Origin: CAVVAL01 sp963740215
GTDB taxonomy: Bacteria > Actinomycetota > Actinomycetes > Mycobacteriales > Cryptosporangiaceae
DNA: 64,000 nucleotides
Reading direction: 5' to 3'
NCBI GenBank assembly: GCA_963740215.1
Contig: CAVUDJ010000019.1
Coordinates: 248,001-312,000 of the forward strand
Shown: piece after piece, positions 34,390-44,674 of the stretch
Layout: each line of letters opens with the position of its first letter
Position numbering within the stretch: position 1 is the first letter of the stretch
The notes under the pieces: model-generated
The model's database searches: none
The model's input: only the letters and a program-made list of their open reading frames with translations
What the model was told of the DNA's origin: nothing
Made by a program: the position numbers and the translations under genes

Positions 34390-35769
34390 GTGGGGAGCAG
34401 GATCCCGGTGGGGTCAGACGACGGCGACAGAGATGGACCAGGAGAGGCGGGATACGAGACCACTACTACCGAGCCACGGCCGACCCTCGCAGAGGGACGG
34501 TACCTGCTCGACGAGCGGCTGGGCGGCGGCGGCACTGCGGACGTGTACCGGGGAGCGGACACCCGGCTTAACCGTCCCGTCGCGGTCAAGCTGTTCCGGC
34601 CAGGGGCGGGCACCTCGGCGGAGAACAGATTCCGCGAGGAGGCGCAGCTGCTTGGCCCGCTCGAACACCCGTGCCTCGTCACGGTGTACGACGCCGGAGT
34701 GGAGGACGGGCGCGCCTACGTCGTCCTCCAGCTCATCGACGGCGTGACGCTCGGGAGCCGGCTCATGCAGGGTCCCCTCAGCCCCAAGCAGGTCGTGGAG
34801 GTGGGGGCGCGCCTCGCCGACGTGCTGGCGTACGTGCACAGCAAGGGAATCGTGCACAGGGACGTCAAGCCGAGCAACGTCCTCGTGGACGAGACGAACG
34901 TCTACCTCGCCGACTTCGGGATCTCCAGGCTGCTCGGCGCCAAGCACAACACCGCGAGCGGGTTGGCCGTCGGCACCGCCGCCTACATGGCCCCTGAGCA
35001 GGTTCGCGGCCTGCGCGTGGGACCGGCGGCCGACGTGTACTCGCTCGGGCTCCTGCTGCTGGAGTGCCTCACCGGGCGGGTCGAGTACCCCGGCAGCACC
35101 GTCGAGGCCGCGATCGCGCGCCTCTCGCGCCGTCCCCGCATCTCTGCGGGGTTGCCGGCGCCGTTGCGCCACGTGCTGTGCGCGATGACGGAGACCGATC
35201 CCGAACGGCGTCCGAGTGCTGCACGTTGCGCCAACGCGCTCGGCAAGGCGCGGCTGGTGCTCGCGACGGAGACCTCGGCTCCGCGTCCACGCCCCGCGCC
35301 GACGGCACCGCCGCCCGGACCGGCGCGCAAGCCGAGCCCTCGCCGGGGCCGGCATGCGGCGGCCGAGCCGGTCGCCTCGCTCACTGCGGCTCCGCTCGTG
35401 CCGGCTCCGCCGCTGCGGACCCGGCCTTGCTGCGGACCTCGGCCCCGCGCGGGGTCCTGTTCCCGCTCCGGACCCCGCTCCGGACCCCGTGAATGGTCCC
35501 GACAGGGCGCGCGCACGCGCTGCGGGGAACATGAGGGGACGGAAGCGGACCAGAGTTCGTCCGCCCGCGCCGCCAGGCTGGCCGAGCGCACGCTCGGTCC
35601 ACGCGAGGCGGTGGCCCCGGTGGAGGACCCGACACCCGAGCCCCCGGCGGAGGATCCGCCCGCGACGCACGTCACCGGAGGTGAGCCCGCCGCTTCGAAC
35701 GGGGCGCCAACAGCCGGCGGCATCGGTTCGTCCGTGGCCGCAGGCGGGCGTCGTCGGACTGCCGTCTGA
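34390..35769 (+). CDS. Serine/threonine protein kinase
   Basis: The kinase domain spans about residues 33-290 of the product from GTG 34390: LDERLGGGGTADVYRG (glycine loop), RPVAVKLF (Lys), GIVHRDVKPSNVLVD (catalytic loop), VYLADFGISR (DFG), GTAAYMAPEQV (APE) and DVYSLGLLLLECLTG. A Pro/Ala-rich juxtamembrane region follows. The frame ends at 35769, but the transmembrane segment expected for this kinase type appears just beyond it, in the same frame, so the region 35400-35770 probably contains compensating indels and a false stop. The GTG has GGGAGGAAC upstream. It is divergent from glgX. Confidence 0.88.
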   Translation: MGSRIPVGSDDGDRDGPGEAGYETTTTEPRPTLAEGRYLLDERLGGGGTADVYRGADTRLNRPVAVKLFRPGAGTSAENRFREEAQLLGPLEHPCLVTVYDAGVEDGRAYVVLQLIDGVTLGSRLMQGPLSPKQVVEVGARLADVLAYVHSKGIVHRDVKPSNVLVDETNVYLADFGISRLLGAKHNTASGLAVGTAAYMAPEQVRGLRVGPAADVYSLGLLLLECLTGRVEYPGSTVEAAIARLSRRPRISAGLPAPLRHVLCAMTETDPERRPSAARCANALGKARLVLATETSAPRPRPAPTAPPPGPARKPSPRRGRHAAAEPVASLTAAPLVPAPPLRTRPCCGPRPRAGSCSRSGPRSGPREWSRQGARTRCGEHEGTEADQSSSARAARLAERTLGPREAVAPVEDPTPEPPAEDPPATHVTGGEPAASNGAPTAGGIGSSVAAGGRRRTAV

Positions 35770-36267
35770 CCTCGCGGATCGGCGTCGCGCAGCCGGATCG
35801 TGCTGGGCGTTGCGGTAGCGCTGGTCGCGGTGTTCATCGGGGCGCTGGTGGCAACGCCGACCCGCCCTACCGCGGCGAGCCGGCCCGGAGGGGCTCCGCC
35901 GGCGGTACCGGAGGCGCCGCAGCAGGACGCGCGGCCGCCGGTGCCGCAGCCGCCGGTGACCCTGCCGGTGCCCTCGGAGGACCGCCGGCAGTCCGACACC
36001 GACGCCGTCCCCGAGCCGCAAGGTGGCCAAGGTGCCGCCTATCGCGCCGCCGGTGAGCGCGACGCCGAGCAGCGGCTACCCGCTGCCGACACCGACGCTG
36101 GGTGGTGGCGAACTCGACGAGGACCGGGACGGCATCGGGGACAACGACAAGGTGATGACCAGGACGACTCGGGCGACGATGCGACGGGCCAAGAAGAGGC
36201 AAGTCTGGTGTTCGCGAAGCTCAACTTCTTCGCCTGGTTCATCGCTCTGCTCGCCCACGGCGACTGA
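35770..36267 (+). pseudogene. Probable displaced C-terminal part of the Ser/Thr kinase (transmembrane segment and tail)
   Basis: Directly after the kinase stop, in the same frame, comes SRIVLGVAVALVAVFIGALV, a single membrane segment. It is followed by a Pro-rich extracytoplasmic tail (PPAVPEAPQQDARPPVPQPP) and, one frame over from 36023, PPIAPPVSATPSSGYPLPTP and an acidic GGGELDEDRDGIGDNDK. There is no good start codon or ribosome-binding site for an independent gene. I infer it is the end of the kinase protein; no PASTA repeat is present. Confidence 0.55.
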
Positions 36268-36334
36268 CGTCTACCGGCGGCGCGACCCGTTAGTGAGACA
36301 CGGCGCCGGTACCCCGGCCAGACGGCGGCGCGTC

Positions 36335-37433
36335 TCAGAAGGTCAGGTTCCAGGTGTCGATGCGGCCGATGTCGCCGCCGGCGACGTCCTGCACGCGCAG
36401 CTTCCAGACTCCGTTCGCGACCTCGGACGACGCGTCGACGATGTACGCCTTCACGACGTCGTCGCCGCCGTCACCGTTGGGGAAGTCCTCCAGGAGATAG
36501 GCGGTACCGTCCGGGGCGACAAGGCGCAGGATCAGGTCGCCGCGGAAGGTGTGCCGGATCGTGACGCCGACGCGCAGGTTGCTCGGCGCGTTACCGGCCA
36601 GGCCGGTCACGGTCACCGGCGACTCGACCGTGGCCAGGTCGCCGATCGCGACATCCGTGCCGTTCTCGAAGTACTTGCCCGGTCCCGGGTCAGGATCGCC
36701 TCCGCCCGCAATGCTGTCGATCCAGGCGCGGTGCGTGCTGGAGTCCATGTAGATCGAGGGACCCTGGCCGCAGATCGCCGTGGTGCCGGCGGTCGTGGTG
36801 CCGGCGAGCCGCCACGTGTCGCCGACGCGGAGCACGGCCGGCCCACCGGAGTCGCCGTAGCAGGCGCCGCGCCAGCCGTCGACGTTGCCGACGCAGAGTT
36901 CGACCGTGCCGGTGCCGCAGCGGCTGTCGGCCAGCACGGTGGTGTCGAGCTGTTGCAGGATCGTGGGTGCCGGTCCCGGGTTCGGGTCGCGGGTGGCGCC
37001 CCAACCGAGCAGCCGCAGCGGACCGCCGACTGGCACGGTGTCCGCGATGGCGATCGGCGCGTGGCTCACGGCGCGCGCTGAGCTGCAGTAGCGCGATGTC
37101 GCTCGCTCTCGACGGGTGCAGGACGATTCGGGAGATCGTGGCGACCGTGCCGCCGGACGTCCGGTTGGTGGAGCCGATCCGCGCCTGGATGCTCGACGGC
37201 GCGTCGCCCTCGACGCAGTGCTTCGCGGTAAGGAGCCAGGTGGGCCGGATCAGCGCGGCGCCACAGAAGTGTCCGCCGCCGCGGTTCTGGAGTGATGCCG
37301 GGAACGGGTATGCCTCGGTCGCGTTGACGCCGCCGACGATCGTGGTGCTCGGTCCGTCCGGGTCGGCCACAGCGGGCGGGCCGAGTGACAAGCCGGTCAG
37401 CACGGCGACGGCGGCGAGCAGTGCTCTGCGCAT
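36335..37433 (-). CDS. Secreted trypsin-like serine protease with C-terminal P (proprotein convertase) domain, frameshifted
   Basis: The signal peptide MRRALLAAVAVLTGLSLG ending PPAVADPDG is followed by IVGGVNATEAYPFPASLQ, the activation N-terminus of S1 proteases. The catalytic residues are His in WLLTAKHCVEG, Asp in SRASDIALLQL and Ser in GACYGDSGGPAVL. After AWIDSIAGGG and a Pro/Gly linker comes a P domain (DLATVESPVTVTGLAGN, GDLILRLVAPDGTAYLL, GVWKLRVQDVAGGDIGRID). The frame breaks near 37075 between QL and SHAPIAIAD, explained by one extra base. Autocatalytic or partner cleavage after the signal is expected. Confidence 0.9.
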
Positions 37434-37508
37434 GGCGCCTCCTCGTCAAAGGGGTGTATCGGTACCTAATGCGCAGCTGACGGCCACTGCAACGGACGAA
37501 ATTTCGAA

Positions 37509-37538
37509 TTGGCGTGCACTCCGATACCCGGATAAAAT
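37509..37538 (+). promoter_or_regulatory. Sigma-A type promoter of the XRE regulator
   Basis: TTGGCG (37509-37514), an 18-base spacer, then TAAAAT (37533-37538). Transcription would start near 37545, only about 10 bases before the GTG at 37555, giving a nearly leaderless message. Confidence 0.55.
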
Positions 37539-37554
37539 GTTCTATTCTGTACGC

Positions 37555-38454
37555 GTGGCGGCCGGGCCGAGGGTCACTCATGCCGACCTGGGCTCCCTGC
37601 TGGTCACGGGGCCGTTCCACCTGGCACTCCGGGCCGCCATCCGCGAGCGGGGTCTCCCGCTCGAACGGCTGCGGATCCGCCTGGCAGAGCGCGGAATCCC
37701 CGTCGGGCTGTCCAGCCTCAGCAATTGGCAGCACGGCCAGAGCAGGCCCGAGCGGGCCAACTCGCTGCGCGCGGTCCGGGCGCTGGAGGAGATTCTCGGC
37801 GTTCCCCCGGCTGCGCTGAGCCGGCTGCTGCTCCACGCCGGCGAGGGGCTCGACGAGCAGGACGGGCCACTCGGCGAGCTTCTCGACACCCTCCCCGGCT
37901 CCCGCGTACGTGACTTCGACGTGCTGACCCGGCAGCAGAAGCTCGTGGTCAACGCGGATCGGCGGGCGCCACTTGTCCGCACCAGAACCCTCGTCCGTGC
38001 CCGCCGCGACGGGGTCGACCGCTACGTCGTGCGGTTCTTCGGCGATCCGGGATGCGCGATCGACCGCGTGGTGGTCCGGGCCGGGGAGAACTGCCGGCTC
38101 GGGGCCGTGCGCCGGCATCCGCACGCGCCGGTGCTGGTCGCGGAGCTGCTGTTCGGCACCGTGCTCCACGCCGGTGACACGTGGTTCTTCGAGGACGCGT
38201 TGTTGGAGCCGGCGAACGCGCCGGAGTGCGTCGAGCAGGGGCACGGTTTCCGTACTGCGGTCGGCCAGTTCCTGTTGCAGGTGCGGTTCCATCCCGACGC
38301 ACTGCCGGTCCGGTGCCATGCCTACGCCAGCGCGGGCCTGGACGAGCCGCCCCGCCCCATCGCCGACCTCGCCCTCAGCCCGCGCCACGAGGTGCATCTC
38401 GTCGCGAGCAACGTGACGTCGGGCGTCCGCGGCATCGCCTGGGACTGGCCCTAG
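37555..38454 (+). CDS. XRE-type helix-turn-helix regulator with unknown C-terminal domain
   Basis: A 299-residue protein. The DNA-binding part is at residues 15-85: FHLALRAAIRERGLPLERLR, GIPVGLSSLSNWQHGQSRPE and ALEEILGVPPAALSRLL, a Cro/CI-like domain. The remaining 190 residues form an unrecognised domain with beta-rich sequence (YVVRFFGDPGCAIDRVVVRA, LVAELLFGTVLHAGDTWFFE, VGQFLLQVRFHPDALPVRCH). GTG 37555 is preferred over an ATG at 37537 because the latter lies inside the -10 hexamer. Its stop is five bases from the convergent dehydratase stop. Targets are unknown. Confidence 0.8.
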   Translation: MAAGPRVTHADLGSLLVTGPFHLALRAAIRERGLPLERLRIRLAERGIPVGLSSLSNWQHGQSRPERANSLRAVRALEEILGVPPAALSRLLLHAGEGLDEQDGPLGELLDTLPGSRVRDFDVLTRQQKLVVNADRRAPLVRTRTLVRARRDGVDRYVVRFFGDPGCAIDRVVVRAGENCRLGAVRRHPHAPVLVAELLFGTVLHAGDTWFFEDALLEPANAPECVEQGHGFRTAVGQFLLQVRFHPDALPVRCHAYASAGLDEPPRPIADLALSPRHEVHLVASNVTSGVRGIAWDWP

Positions 38455-38458
38455 CGGC

Positions 38459-40172
38459 CTAGCCAGCCTCGGGGTCGGCGTCCGTACCTGGCCCCGCCAG
38501 GAAGTCGAAGTCGCAGCCCTGGTCGGCCTGGGTGATGTGGGCGGCGTAGAGGGCGCCGTACCCGCGGGTGGCCCGCGGCGCCGGCGGTTTCCACGGCGGA
38601 GCGGCGCCGCGCCAGTTCGTCGTCCGGGACGAGCAGGTCGAGCCGGCGCGTGGCGACGTCGAGCGCGATCGGATCCCCGTCCCTGACCAGGGCGAGGGGC
38701 CCGCCGGCGTGCGACTCGGGCGCGACGTGCAGCACGCAGGTGCCGTAGCTGGTGCCGCTCATGCGGGCGTCCGAGATCCGCACGAGGTCGCGGACGCCGC
38801 GCTTGAGCAGGCGGTCCGGGATCGGCAGCATGCCGTACTCGGGCATGCCGGGGCCGCCGAGCGGGCCGGCGCCGCGCAGCACCAGGACGGAGTCCTCGGT
38901 GATGTGGAGCGACTCGTCGTTGATCCGCCGCTGCAGGTCCTGGTAGTTGTCGAAGACGACCGCCGGCCCGGTGTGCGTGAGCAGTTTCGGGCTCGGCGGC
39001 GATCGGCTTGATCACCGCGCCGTCGGGCGCCAGCGTGCCGCGCAGCACCGCCAGCCCGCCTTCCGCGGCGAGCGGGTCGCTCGACCGGCCGGATCACGTC
39101 GTCGTCATGGACGGATGCGCCGGCCAGCACGTCGCGCAACGGGTACCCGCTGGCGGTCGGCCGGTCGAGGTGGAGCCGCTCGCCGAGCCGCGCGAGCAGC
39201 GCCCGCAGGCCGCCCGCGTAGTAGAAGTCCTCCATGAGGTACGCGCCGGCCGGACGCAGGTTCGCCAGCACCGGCACGTCACGGGCCGCCCGGTCGAAGT
39301 CGTCCATCGACAGGTCGACGCCGCTGCGGCGGGCCATCGCGACCAGGTGGATCACCGAGTTCGTGGAGCCGCCGAGCGCCAGCACGGTGGTGACCGCGTC
39401 GGCGTACGCGTCGGCGGTCAGCACTTGGGACGGCCTGAGATCGTCACGCACGAGAGAGACGATCCGCCGCCCGGACGCGGCCGCCATCCGCGGGTGTGCC
39501 GAGTCGACGGCCGGGATCGACGGCGGCGCCGGGCAGCGTCATGCCCAGCACCTCGGCCGCCGACGTCATCGTGGACGCCGTGCCCATCGTCATGCAGTGA
39601 CCGGGGGAGCGCGCCAGGCCGGTCTCCATCTCGGACCAGTCGTCGGCGCTGATCGTGCCGGCGCGCTGCTCGTCCCAGTACTTCCAGAGGTCGCTGCCGG
39701 ACCCGAGCGTCTCGCCGCGCCAGTGGCCGCGCAGCATCGGCCCGGCCGGGACGAAGATCGCCGGCAGGTCCATGCTGATCGCGCCCATGAGCAGGGCGGG
39801 CGTGGTCTTGTCGCAGCCGCCCATGAGCACCGCGCCGTCCACCGGGTACGAGCGGAGCAGCTCCTCGGTCTCCATCGCGAGCAGGTTCCGGTACAGCATC
39901 GCGGTGGGCTTCTGGAACGTCTCGCCGCCCATCGACCCGACCGGCAACTCCACCGGGTACCCGCCGGCCTGCCACACGCCGCGCTTCACCGCCTCGGCAC
40001 GCTCACGCAGGTGCGTGTGGCAGGGATTCAGCTCGCTCCAGGTGTTGAGGATCCCGATGACGGGCTTGCCCAGGTGCTCCTCGGCGCCGAACCCCATCTG
40101 CCGGATCCGGGACCGGTGACTGAACGCGCGCAGCCCGTCGCCGGCGAACCACCGCTGGCTACGTAACTCCAT
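38459..40172 (-). CDS. IlvD/Edd-family sugar-acid dehydratase, multiply frameshifted
   Basis: An Fe-S dehydratase of the L-arabinonate/fuconate type: MELRSQRWFAGDGLRAFSHR, VIGILNTWSELNPCHTHLRE (first Cys), GGETFQKPTAMLYRNLLAME, GAVLMGGCDKTTPALLMGA (second Cys), SPGHCMTMGTASTMTSAAEV (third Cys), LTADAYADAVTTVLALGGST, MLRGTLAPDGAVIKP, VRDLVRISDARMSGTSYGT and the C-terminal HITQADQGCDFDFLAGPGTD. The parts lie in different frames with breaks near 39530, 39080, 38980 and 38600. Its ATG overlaps the stop of the upstream GH28 gene by one base. It probably dehydrates a sugar acid released by the cluster's glycosidases to a 2-keto-3-deoxy acid. Confidence 0.88.
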
Positions 40173-41565
40173 CAGACCGGGTCCCCGTTCACCCGGACGT
40201 TCGTGAACGTCACGTCGGTGGCGTTGCTGACCCGGGGCCTCGCCTGTGCCGTGTTGGTGAACGTGCTGTTCGAGACGGTGATACGGCGCATCGTGGCGCC
40301 GCTCCGCCCGTCCAGGTTCACCGACCAGCCCTTGATGTCGCGCATCGCCACATTGTCGACCTCGATGTTCTGGATCGTGGGCTGAACCACCGGTCCAGGG
40401 CCGGGGCTGCTGTAGTTCGCCGTGATGAAGACGGGGTCCTTCATGAACTTGGCGCCGGTGATGTTGCGCAGGTAGACGCCGTCGGTGACGCCGCCGCGCA
40501 GGTTGTTCGTCTTGATGAACAGCGCGTACCAGAACGCGTCCGCGCTGTTCGCCGGGTTGACCCGGCAGTTCTCGGCGAAGATCTGCCGCGCGCCGCCGGA
40601 GGCCTCGCTGCCGATGCAGATCGCGCCGCGGTTGCTGAACACGAACGTGCAGTCCTGGATGACGATGTTCTGGCTCGGCACGTTGATCCGGCGGCCCTCG
40701 ACGTCCCGGCCGGACTTGATCGCGATGCAGTCGTCGCCGGTCTCGAACGTGCAGCCGACGATGTGCACGTCGGTGCAGCGATTCGGGGTCGCAGCCGTCG
40801 TTGTTGCCGCCGCCGCTCCGGCTCTGCACGGTGACGCCGCGCACGGTGACGTTCGTCGACAGCACCGGGTGGATCGTCCACATCGGAGGCTTGACGATCT
40901 TCACGTCCGCGATCAGCACGTTCGTGCACCGGTAGAGCTGGATCATGTTGGGCCGCAGCGTGTGCCCGTCGCCGAACCGCCGCTGGGCCACGGGCCGGTT
41001 GTCCTCGGCCATCTGCTGCAGCGACCGCCAGCTCGATCCGCCGCTGCCCAGCGGCTTCCACGAGTCGCCCTGGCCGTCGAGCGTGCCCTTGCCGGTGACC
41101 GCGACGTTCGTCAGCCCGTGGCCGTAGATGAACGGCGACCAGTTGTAGCACTCGATGCCCTGCCAGCGGGTGAACACGACCGGCAGGTACTTCTTGCGGT
41201 CGGTGCTGAAGCGGATCGTTGCGCCCGCCTCGACGTGCAGGTTGACGTCGCTGAGCAGGTGGATCGGGCCGGTGACGGAACGTGCCCTTCGGCACCACCA
41301 CCCGGCCGCCGCCGGCCTTGTTGCAGGCCAGGATCGCGTCCCGGAACGCCTTGGTGTTGTCCGCCTTGCCATCGCCCTTGCCGCCGTAGCTCGTGACGGA
41401 GAAGTCGCGGGCGGCGAACGTCGGCGGCTTGATGCGGGCGAGGATCGCCGGAACCGCGTCCCACGGCGTCGCGGGCGCGGCCTGTACATGGGCCGGAAGG
41501 CCGACTGTGCCCAGGAAGGCGGCGGCTCCGGCAGCCTTCAGGAACTCGCGGCGCGAACTGCTCAT
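40172..41565 (-). CDS. Glycoside hydrolase family 28 (polygalacturonase-like), Tat-exported, frameshifted
   Basis: The N-terminus SSRREFLKAAGAAAFLGTVG is a Tat signal. A right-handed beta-helix enzyme follows with the GH28 active-site order: NNDGCDPES, then after a break near 40785 FETGDDCIAIKSGRD (the two Asp), SNRGAICIGSEASGG and ALFIKTNN. The N-terminal part FSVTSYGGKGDGKADNTKAF is typical of the family; another break lies near 41278 (after VVVPKGTF). It probably cleaves pectic or rhamnogalacturonan-type polymers outside the cell. It is a paralogue of the GH28 gene 13 bp upstream and followed without gap by the dehydratase gene. Confidence 0.9.
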
Positions 41566-41578
41566 CTCCAGGCCCTCC

Positions 41579-42973
41579 TCAGACCGGTCGGCCGTTGACG
41601 GTGACGTTGGACAGCGTCACGTTCTCGGCGAAGTTGCGGGTGTCGGCGCCGGCGATCCCGGTGAACACGCTGTCGCTGAGGTGCAGGTTCCGCAGCGTCG
41701 AGTCGGCGCGGCCGTCGAGGTTCAGCACCGCGCGGGCGCCGGAGATCCGGAAGTCGTCGAGCGTGATGTTCTGCACGACCGGCGACAGCGTGCCGGCCTG
41801 GTTGTTGTAGTTGAGCGTGCACCAGACGACGTCGCGCTCCAGGTTGTACCCGGTGAAGCGGCGCAGGTGGACGTTGTCGATGACGCCGCCGCGCTTGCGG
41901 TTCGTCTTGATGTAGAGCGCGTACTTCACCGGGTACCGGCCGGGGAAGTCGGGCGCGTTGATCTCGCAGTCCTCCGCGAAGACGTTGCGCACCCCGCCGG
42001 ACATCTCGCTGCCGATCGTCACGCCGCCCCAGCGTCCCGAGAACTTGCAGCGCTGGATCACGACGTTCGACGTGGGCACGCCGACCCGGTGCCCGTCCGC
42101 GTCCCGCCCGGCCTTGAGCGCCACGCAGTCGTCGTTGCTGTTGAACCGGCAGCCGACGACGTGCACGTCGGTGCACGCCTCCAGGTCGGAGCCGTCGCCC
42201 TGGGAGTTCGTGCTGTGGACGGTGACGTTCCGCAGCGTGACGTTCGTGCACAGCACCGGGTGGAGCGTCCACATCGCCGGGTTGCGCAGCGTCACGTCGG
42301 TGACGATGACGTTGCGGCACCGGTAGAACTGGATCATGTTCGGCCGCAGCTTGTGCCCGTCGCCGTAGCGCCGCTGCGCCACCGGCACGCCGTCGTCACC
42401 CTGCTGGCGCAGCCGCTCCATGTCGGCACCGCCGCCGCCCCAGGACGACCAGCTGCCGCTCGTGGCCCGGCCGTCGATCGTGCCGGTCCCGGAGATGCTG
42501 ACGTTCGTCTGCCCGTACGCGTAGATGAACGACGAGTAGTTGAAGCACTCGGTGCCCTCCCAGCGGGTGAACACCACCGGCAGGTACTTCTTCGGGTCGG
42601 TGAGGAACTCGATCGTGGCGCCGCCGGTGACGTGCAGGTCGACGTTGCTGAGCAGGTGGATCGCGCCGGTGCGCCAGCGGCCCTTGGGCACGAGCACCCG
42701 GCCGCCGCCCGTCTTGTGGCAGGCCAGGATCGCCGCTCGGAACGCCTCCGTGCACTCCGTCTTCGCGTCGCCCTTGGCGCCGTAGTCGGTGATGTCGAAC
42801 GTGCGGTCCGGGAACGTCGGCGGTCTGATGCGGGCGAGGATCAGCGGCACCTGGTCCCACGGGTCGGCTGGCTCGGCGTGGGCCGGGGTACTCCCCAGCA
42901 GGACGCCGTTGCCCAGCAGCACACCGCCGGCGAGCATGCCACCGGCCTTGAGTACGTCACGGCGCGTGGTCAC
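41579..42973 (-). CDS. Glycoside hydrolase family 28 (polygalacturonase-like), Tat-exported
   Basis: A 464-residue, unbroken GH28 protein. The Tat signal is TTRRDVLKAGGMLAGGVLLG. Motifs: FDITDYGAKGDAKTECTEAF, VPKGRWRTGAIHLLSNVDLH, DGSDLEACTDVHVVGCRFNS, NDDCVALKAGRDADG (catalytic Asp pair), WGGVTIGSEMSGGVRNVFAE and ALYIKTNRKRGGV. GTG 42973 has GGGAGGAG upstream. It is similar throughout to the next gene, suggesting tandem duplication with changed substrate range. The first-position gene of this pair follows a family-P palindrome that separates it from the GH27 gene. Confidence 0.93.
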   Translation of the reverse strand: MTTRRDVLKAGGMLAGGVLLGNGVLLGSTPAHAEPADPWDQVPLILARIRPPTFPDRTFDITDYGAKGDAKTECTEAFRAAILACHKTGGGRVLVPKGRWRTGAIHLLSNVDLHVTGGATIEFLTDPKKYLPVVFTRWEGTECFNYSSFIYAYGQTNVSISGTGTIDGRATSGSWSSWGGGGADMERLRQQGDDGVPVAQRRYGDGHKLRPNMIQFYRCRNVIVTDVTLRNPAMWTLHPVLCTNVTLRNVTVHSTNSQGDGSDLEACTDVHVVGCRFNSNDDCVALKAGRDADGHRVGVPTSNVVIQRCKFSGRWGGVTIGSEMSGGVRNVFAEDCEINAPDFPGRYPVKYALYIKTNRKRGGVIDNVHLRRFTGYNLERDVVWCTLNYNNQAGTLSPVVQNITLDDFRISGARAVLNLDGRADSTLRNLHLSDSVFTGIAGADTRNFAENVTLSNVTVNGRPV

Positions 42974-42993
42974 GTGGCTCCTCCCGTGCCCGC

Positions 42994-43052
42994 CCGAGTT
43001 TCGGATTTTGAGGGTCGCGGGGCCGCGGGACCCCCAAAAGTCCGAAACTCGG
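42994..43052. terminator. Long palindrome, family P copy 3
   Basis: Left part 42994-43016 begins CCGAGTTTCGGATTTTGAGG; right part 43029-43052 pairs with it apart from one missing base and one mismatch. It lies between the GH27 gene end and the GH28 gene start. It is close in sequence to the palindromes at 2596-2645 and 13648-13708. Confidence 0.75.
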
Positions 43053-43056
43053 CGGG

Positions 43057-44674
43057 TTAGCTCAGTTCCAGGTAGTCGACGTTGGGTCCGCCAGCGGCCG
43101 CGGTGGCGGTGGCCCTGATCGTGTTGGTGCCCGCCTGCAACGTCACCGGGACGGTGGCGGACTGCCAGTTCGGCCACGTGGACGTGCTCGGGAAGTTCAC
43201 GGCAACGGGCGCCCCGCCGTTCACGGTGATGTCCATCGGCCGGTTAGCGGCCGTGCCGTTGGCGTACCGGAACGTGAGGGTGGCCGGCCCGGCCGGCCGC
43301 CGCGTTCACGGAGAACTCGACGTAGCTGCCGGCCGCATTGGCGTAGTTCACGAACCCGGCGCCGCTGAAGCCGGCGTGGTTGGAGTCGACGGTGCCCTGC
43401 GAGATCGTCGCGGACTCGGCCTCGTACCGGTTGGGCGGCGGCGTCGTCCCGCCGCGCGACACGCGGTACAGCACGGTGGCGTGGGCCGGCACGCTGGCGC
43501 TGATCGCGCCGGTCGTGGTCCGGTTCGACTTCGTCCAGAGGTCCTTGAGGTCGTACGACGCCGAACCGCCGAGGCCGATGGCCGCCGCCGTGGTGCTGAT
43601 CGTCTGGGTCGACCCCATCTCGTTGAACAGCGCGACCGCGCGGTCACCGTTGGCGAGTGGCTTCGACAGGATGTGCCGGCCACCGGCCTGCGAGACGATC
43701 GTCGCCTGCTTGCCGAGCGCGTCCTGGTCGATCGCGATCACGTCGGTGTTCTTGAGGATCGTGAACGTGTCCTCGTTGACCCTGCGCAGGTCGGACCCGA
43801 TGAGCAGCGGCGCCGCCATGACCGCCCAGAGGCTGAAGTGGCTGCGGTACTCGGCGGGTGTCATGCCGCCGTTGCCGACCTCCAGCATGTCGGGGTCGTT
43901 CCACGCGCCGGGCTTGGCGTACTGCGCGAGGCTCATGTTGCGCTTCGCGATCTGCACCATCTTGGCGTACGTTGTCGTTGATGTCGCCGGTGGTGCGCCA
44001 CAGGTTGCCGACGTCCTGAGCCCAGGTCCACGGCTGGTTCTGGCCCCACTCGCAGATGCGAGTAGACGATCGGGCGCCCGGTGGCCGCGAGCGCGTCGCG
44101 CATCTTCGTGTACGCGCATCCGGGCGTCCACGCCCTGGTTGTTGCAGTTGTCGTACTTGAGGTAGTCGACGCCCCAGCTGGCGAACAGGTTCGCGTCGCG
44201 CTGCTCGTTGTTCAGCCCGCCGGGGAAGCCGGCGTCGTTGCAGGTCTTGGTGCCGGCGCTGGTGTAGATGCCGAACTTCAGACCCTTGCTGTGGACGTAG
44301 TCCGCGACGGCCTTGATGCCGTTCGGGAAGCGCTTGCCGGGTCGGGCACGAGGTTGCCCTGCGCGTCGCGCTGCGGCAGCGCCCAGCAGTCGTCGATGTT
44401 GACGTACTGGTAGCCGAGCGTCCTTGAGCCCGCGGGACACGAACAGGTCGGCGATGCCCTTGACCATCGCCTCGTTGAACTCGGCCCGGCAGTGCGTGGT
44501 GTTCCAGTTGTTGAAGCCCATCGGCGGCGTGAGGGCGAGCCCGTTGGGTAGCGCGTGCGCGGGTTGCGGCGGCGCGGCCACCTCGGTGGCTATCCCGGCC
44601 GCAGCGCCGGTAACGGCTGCCGTGGCGGTGAGCAGGGCGGCGGTGAGCACCGCGGCCAGTCTGGTTCTGCGCAT
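43057..44674 (-). CDS. Glycoside hydrolase family 27 (alpha-galactosidase-like) with C-terminal carbohydrate-binding module, multiply frameshifted
   Basis: A Sec signal (RTRLAAVLTAALLTATAAV) is followed by LPNGLALTPPMGFNNWNTTH, YQYVNIDDCWALPQRDAQG, GKRFPNGIKAVADYVHSKGL, GVDYLKYDNCNNQG (nucleophile Asp), AKPGAWNDPDMLEVGNGGMT, LWAVMAAPLLIGSDLR and NTDVIAIDQDALGKQA. After a Pro linker comes a CBM35-like module (RYEAESATISQGTVDSNHAG, FVNYANAAGSYVEFSVNA). Breaks lie near 44400, 44337, 44110, 44060, 43970 and 43290. The start at 44674 has GGAG upstream. It releases terminal alpha-galactose or beta-arabinopyranose residues outside the cell. Confidence 0.9.
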
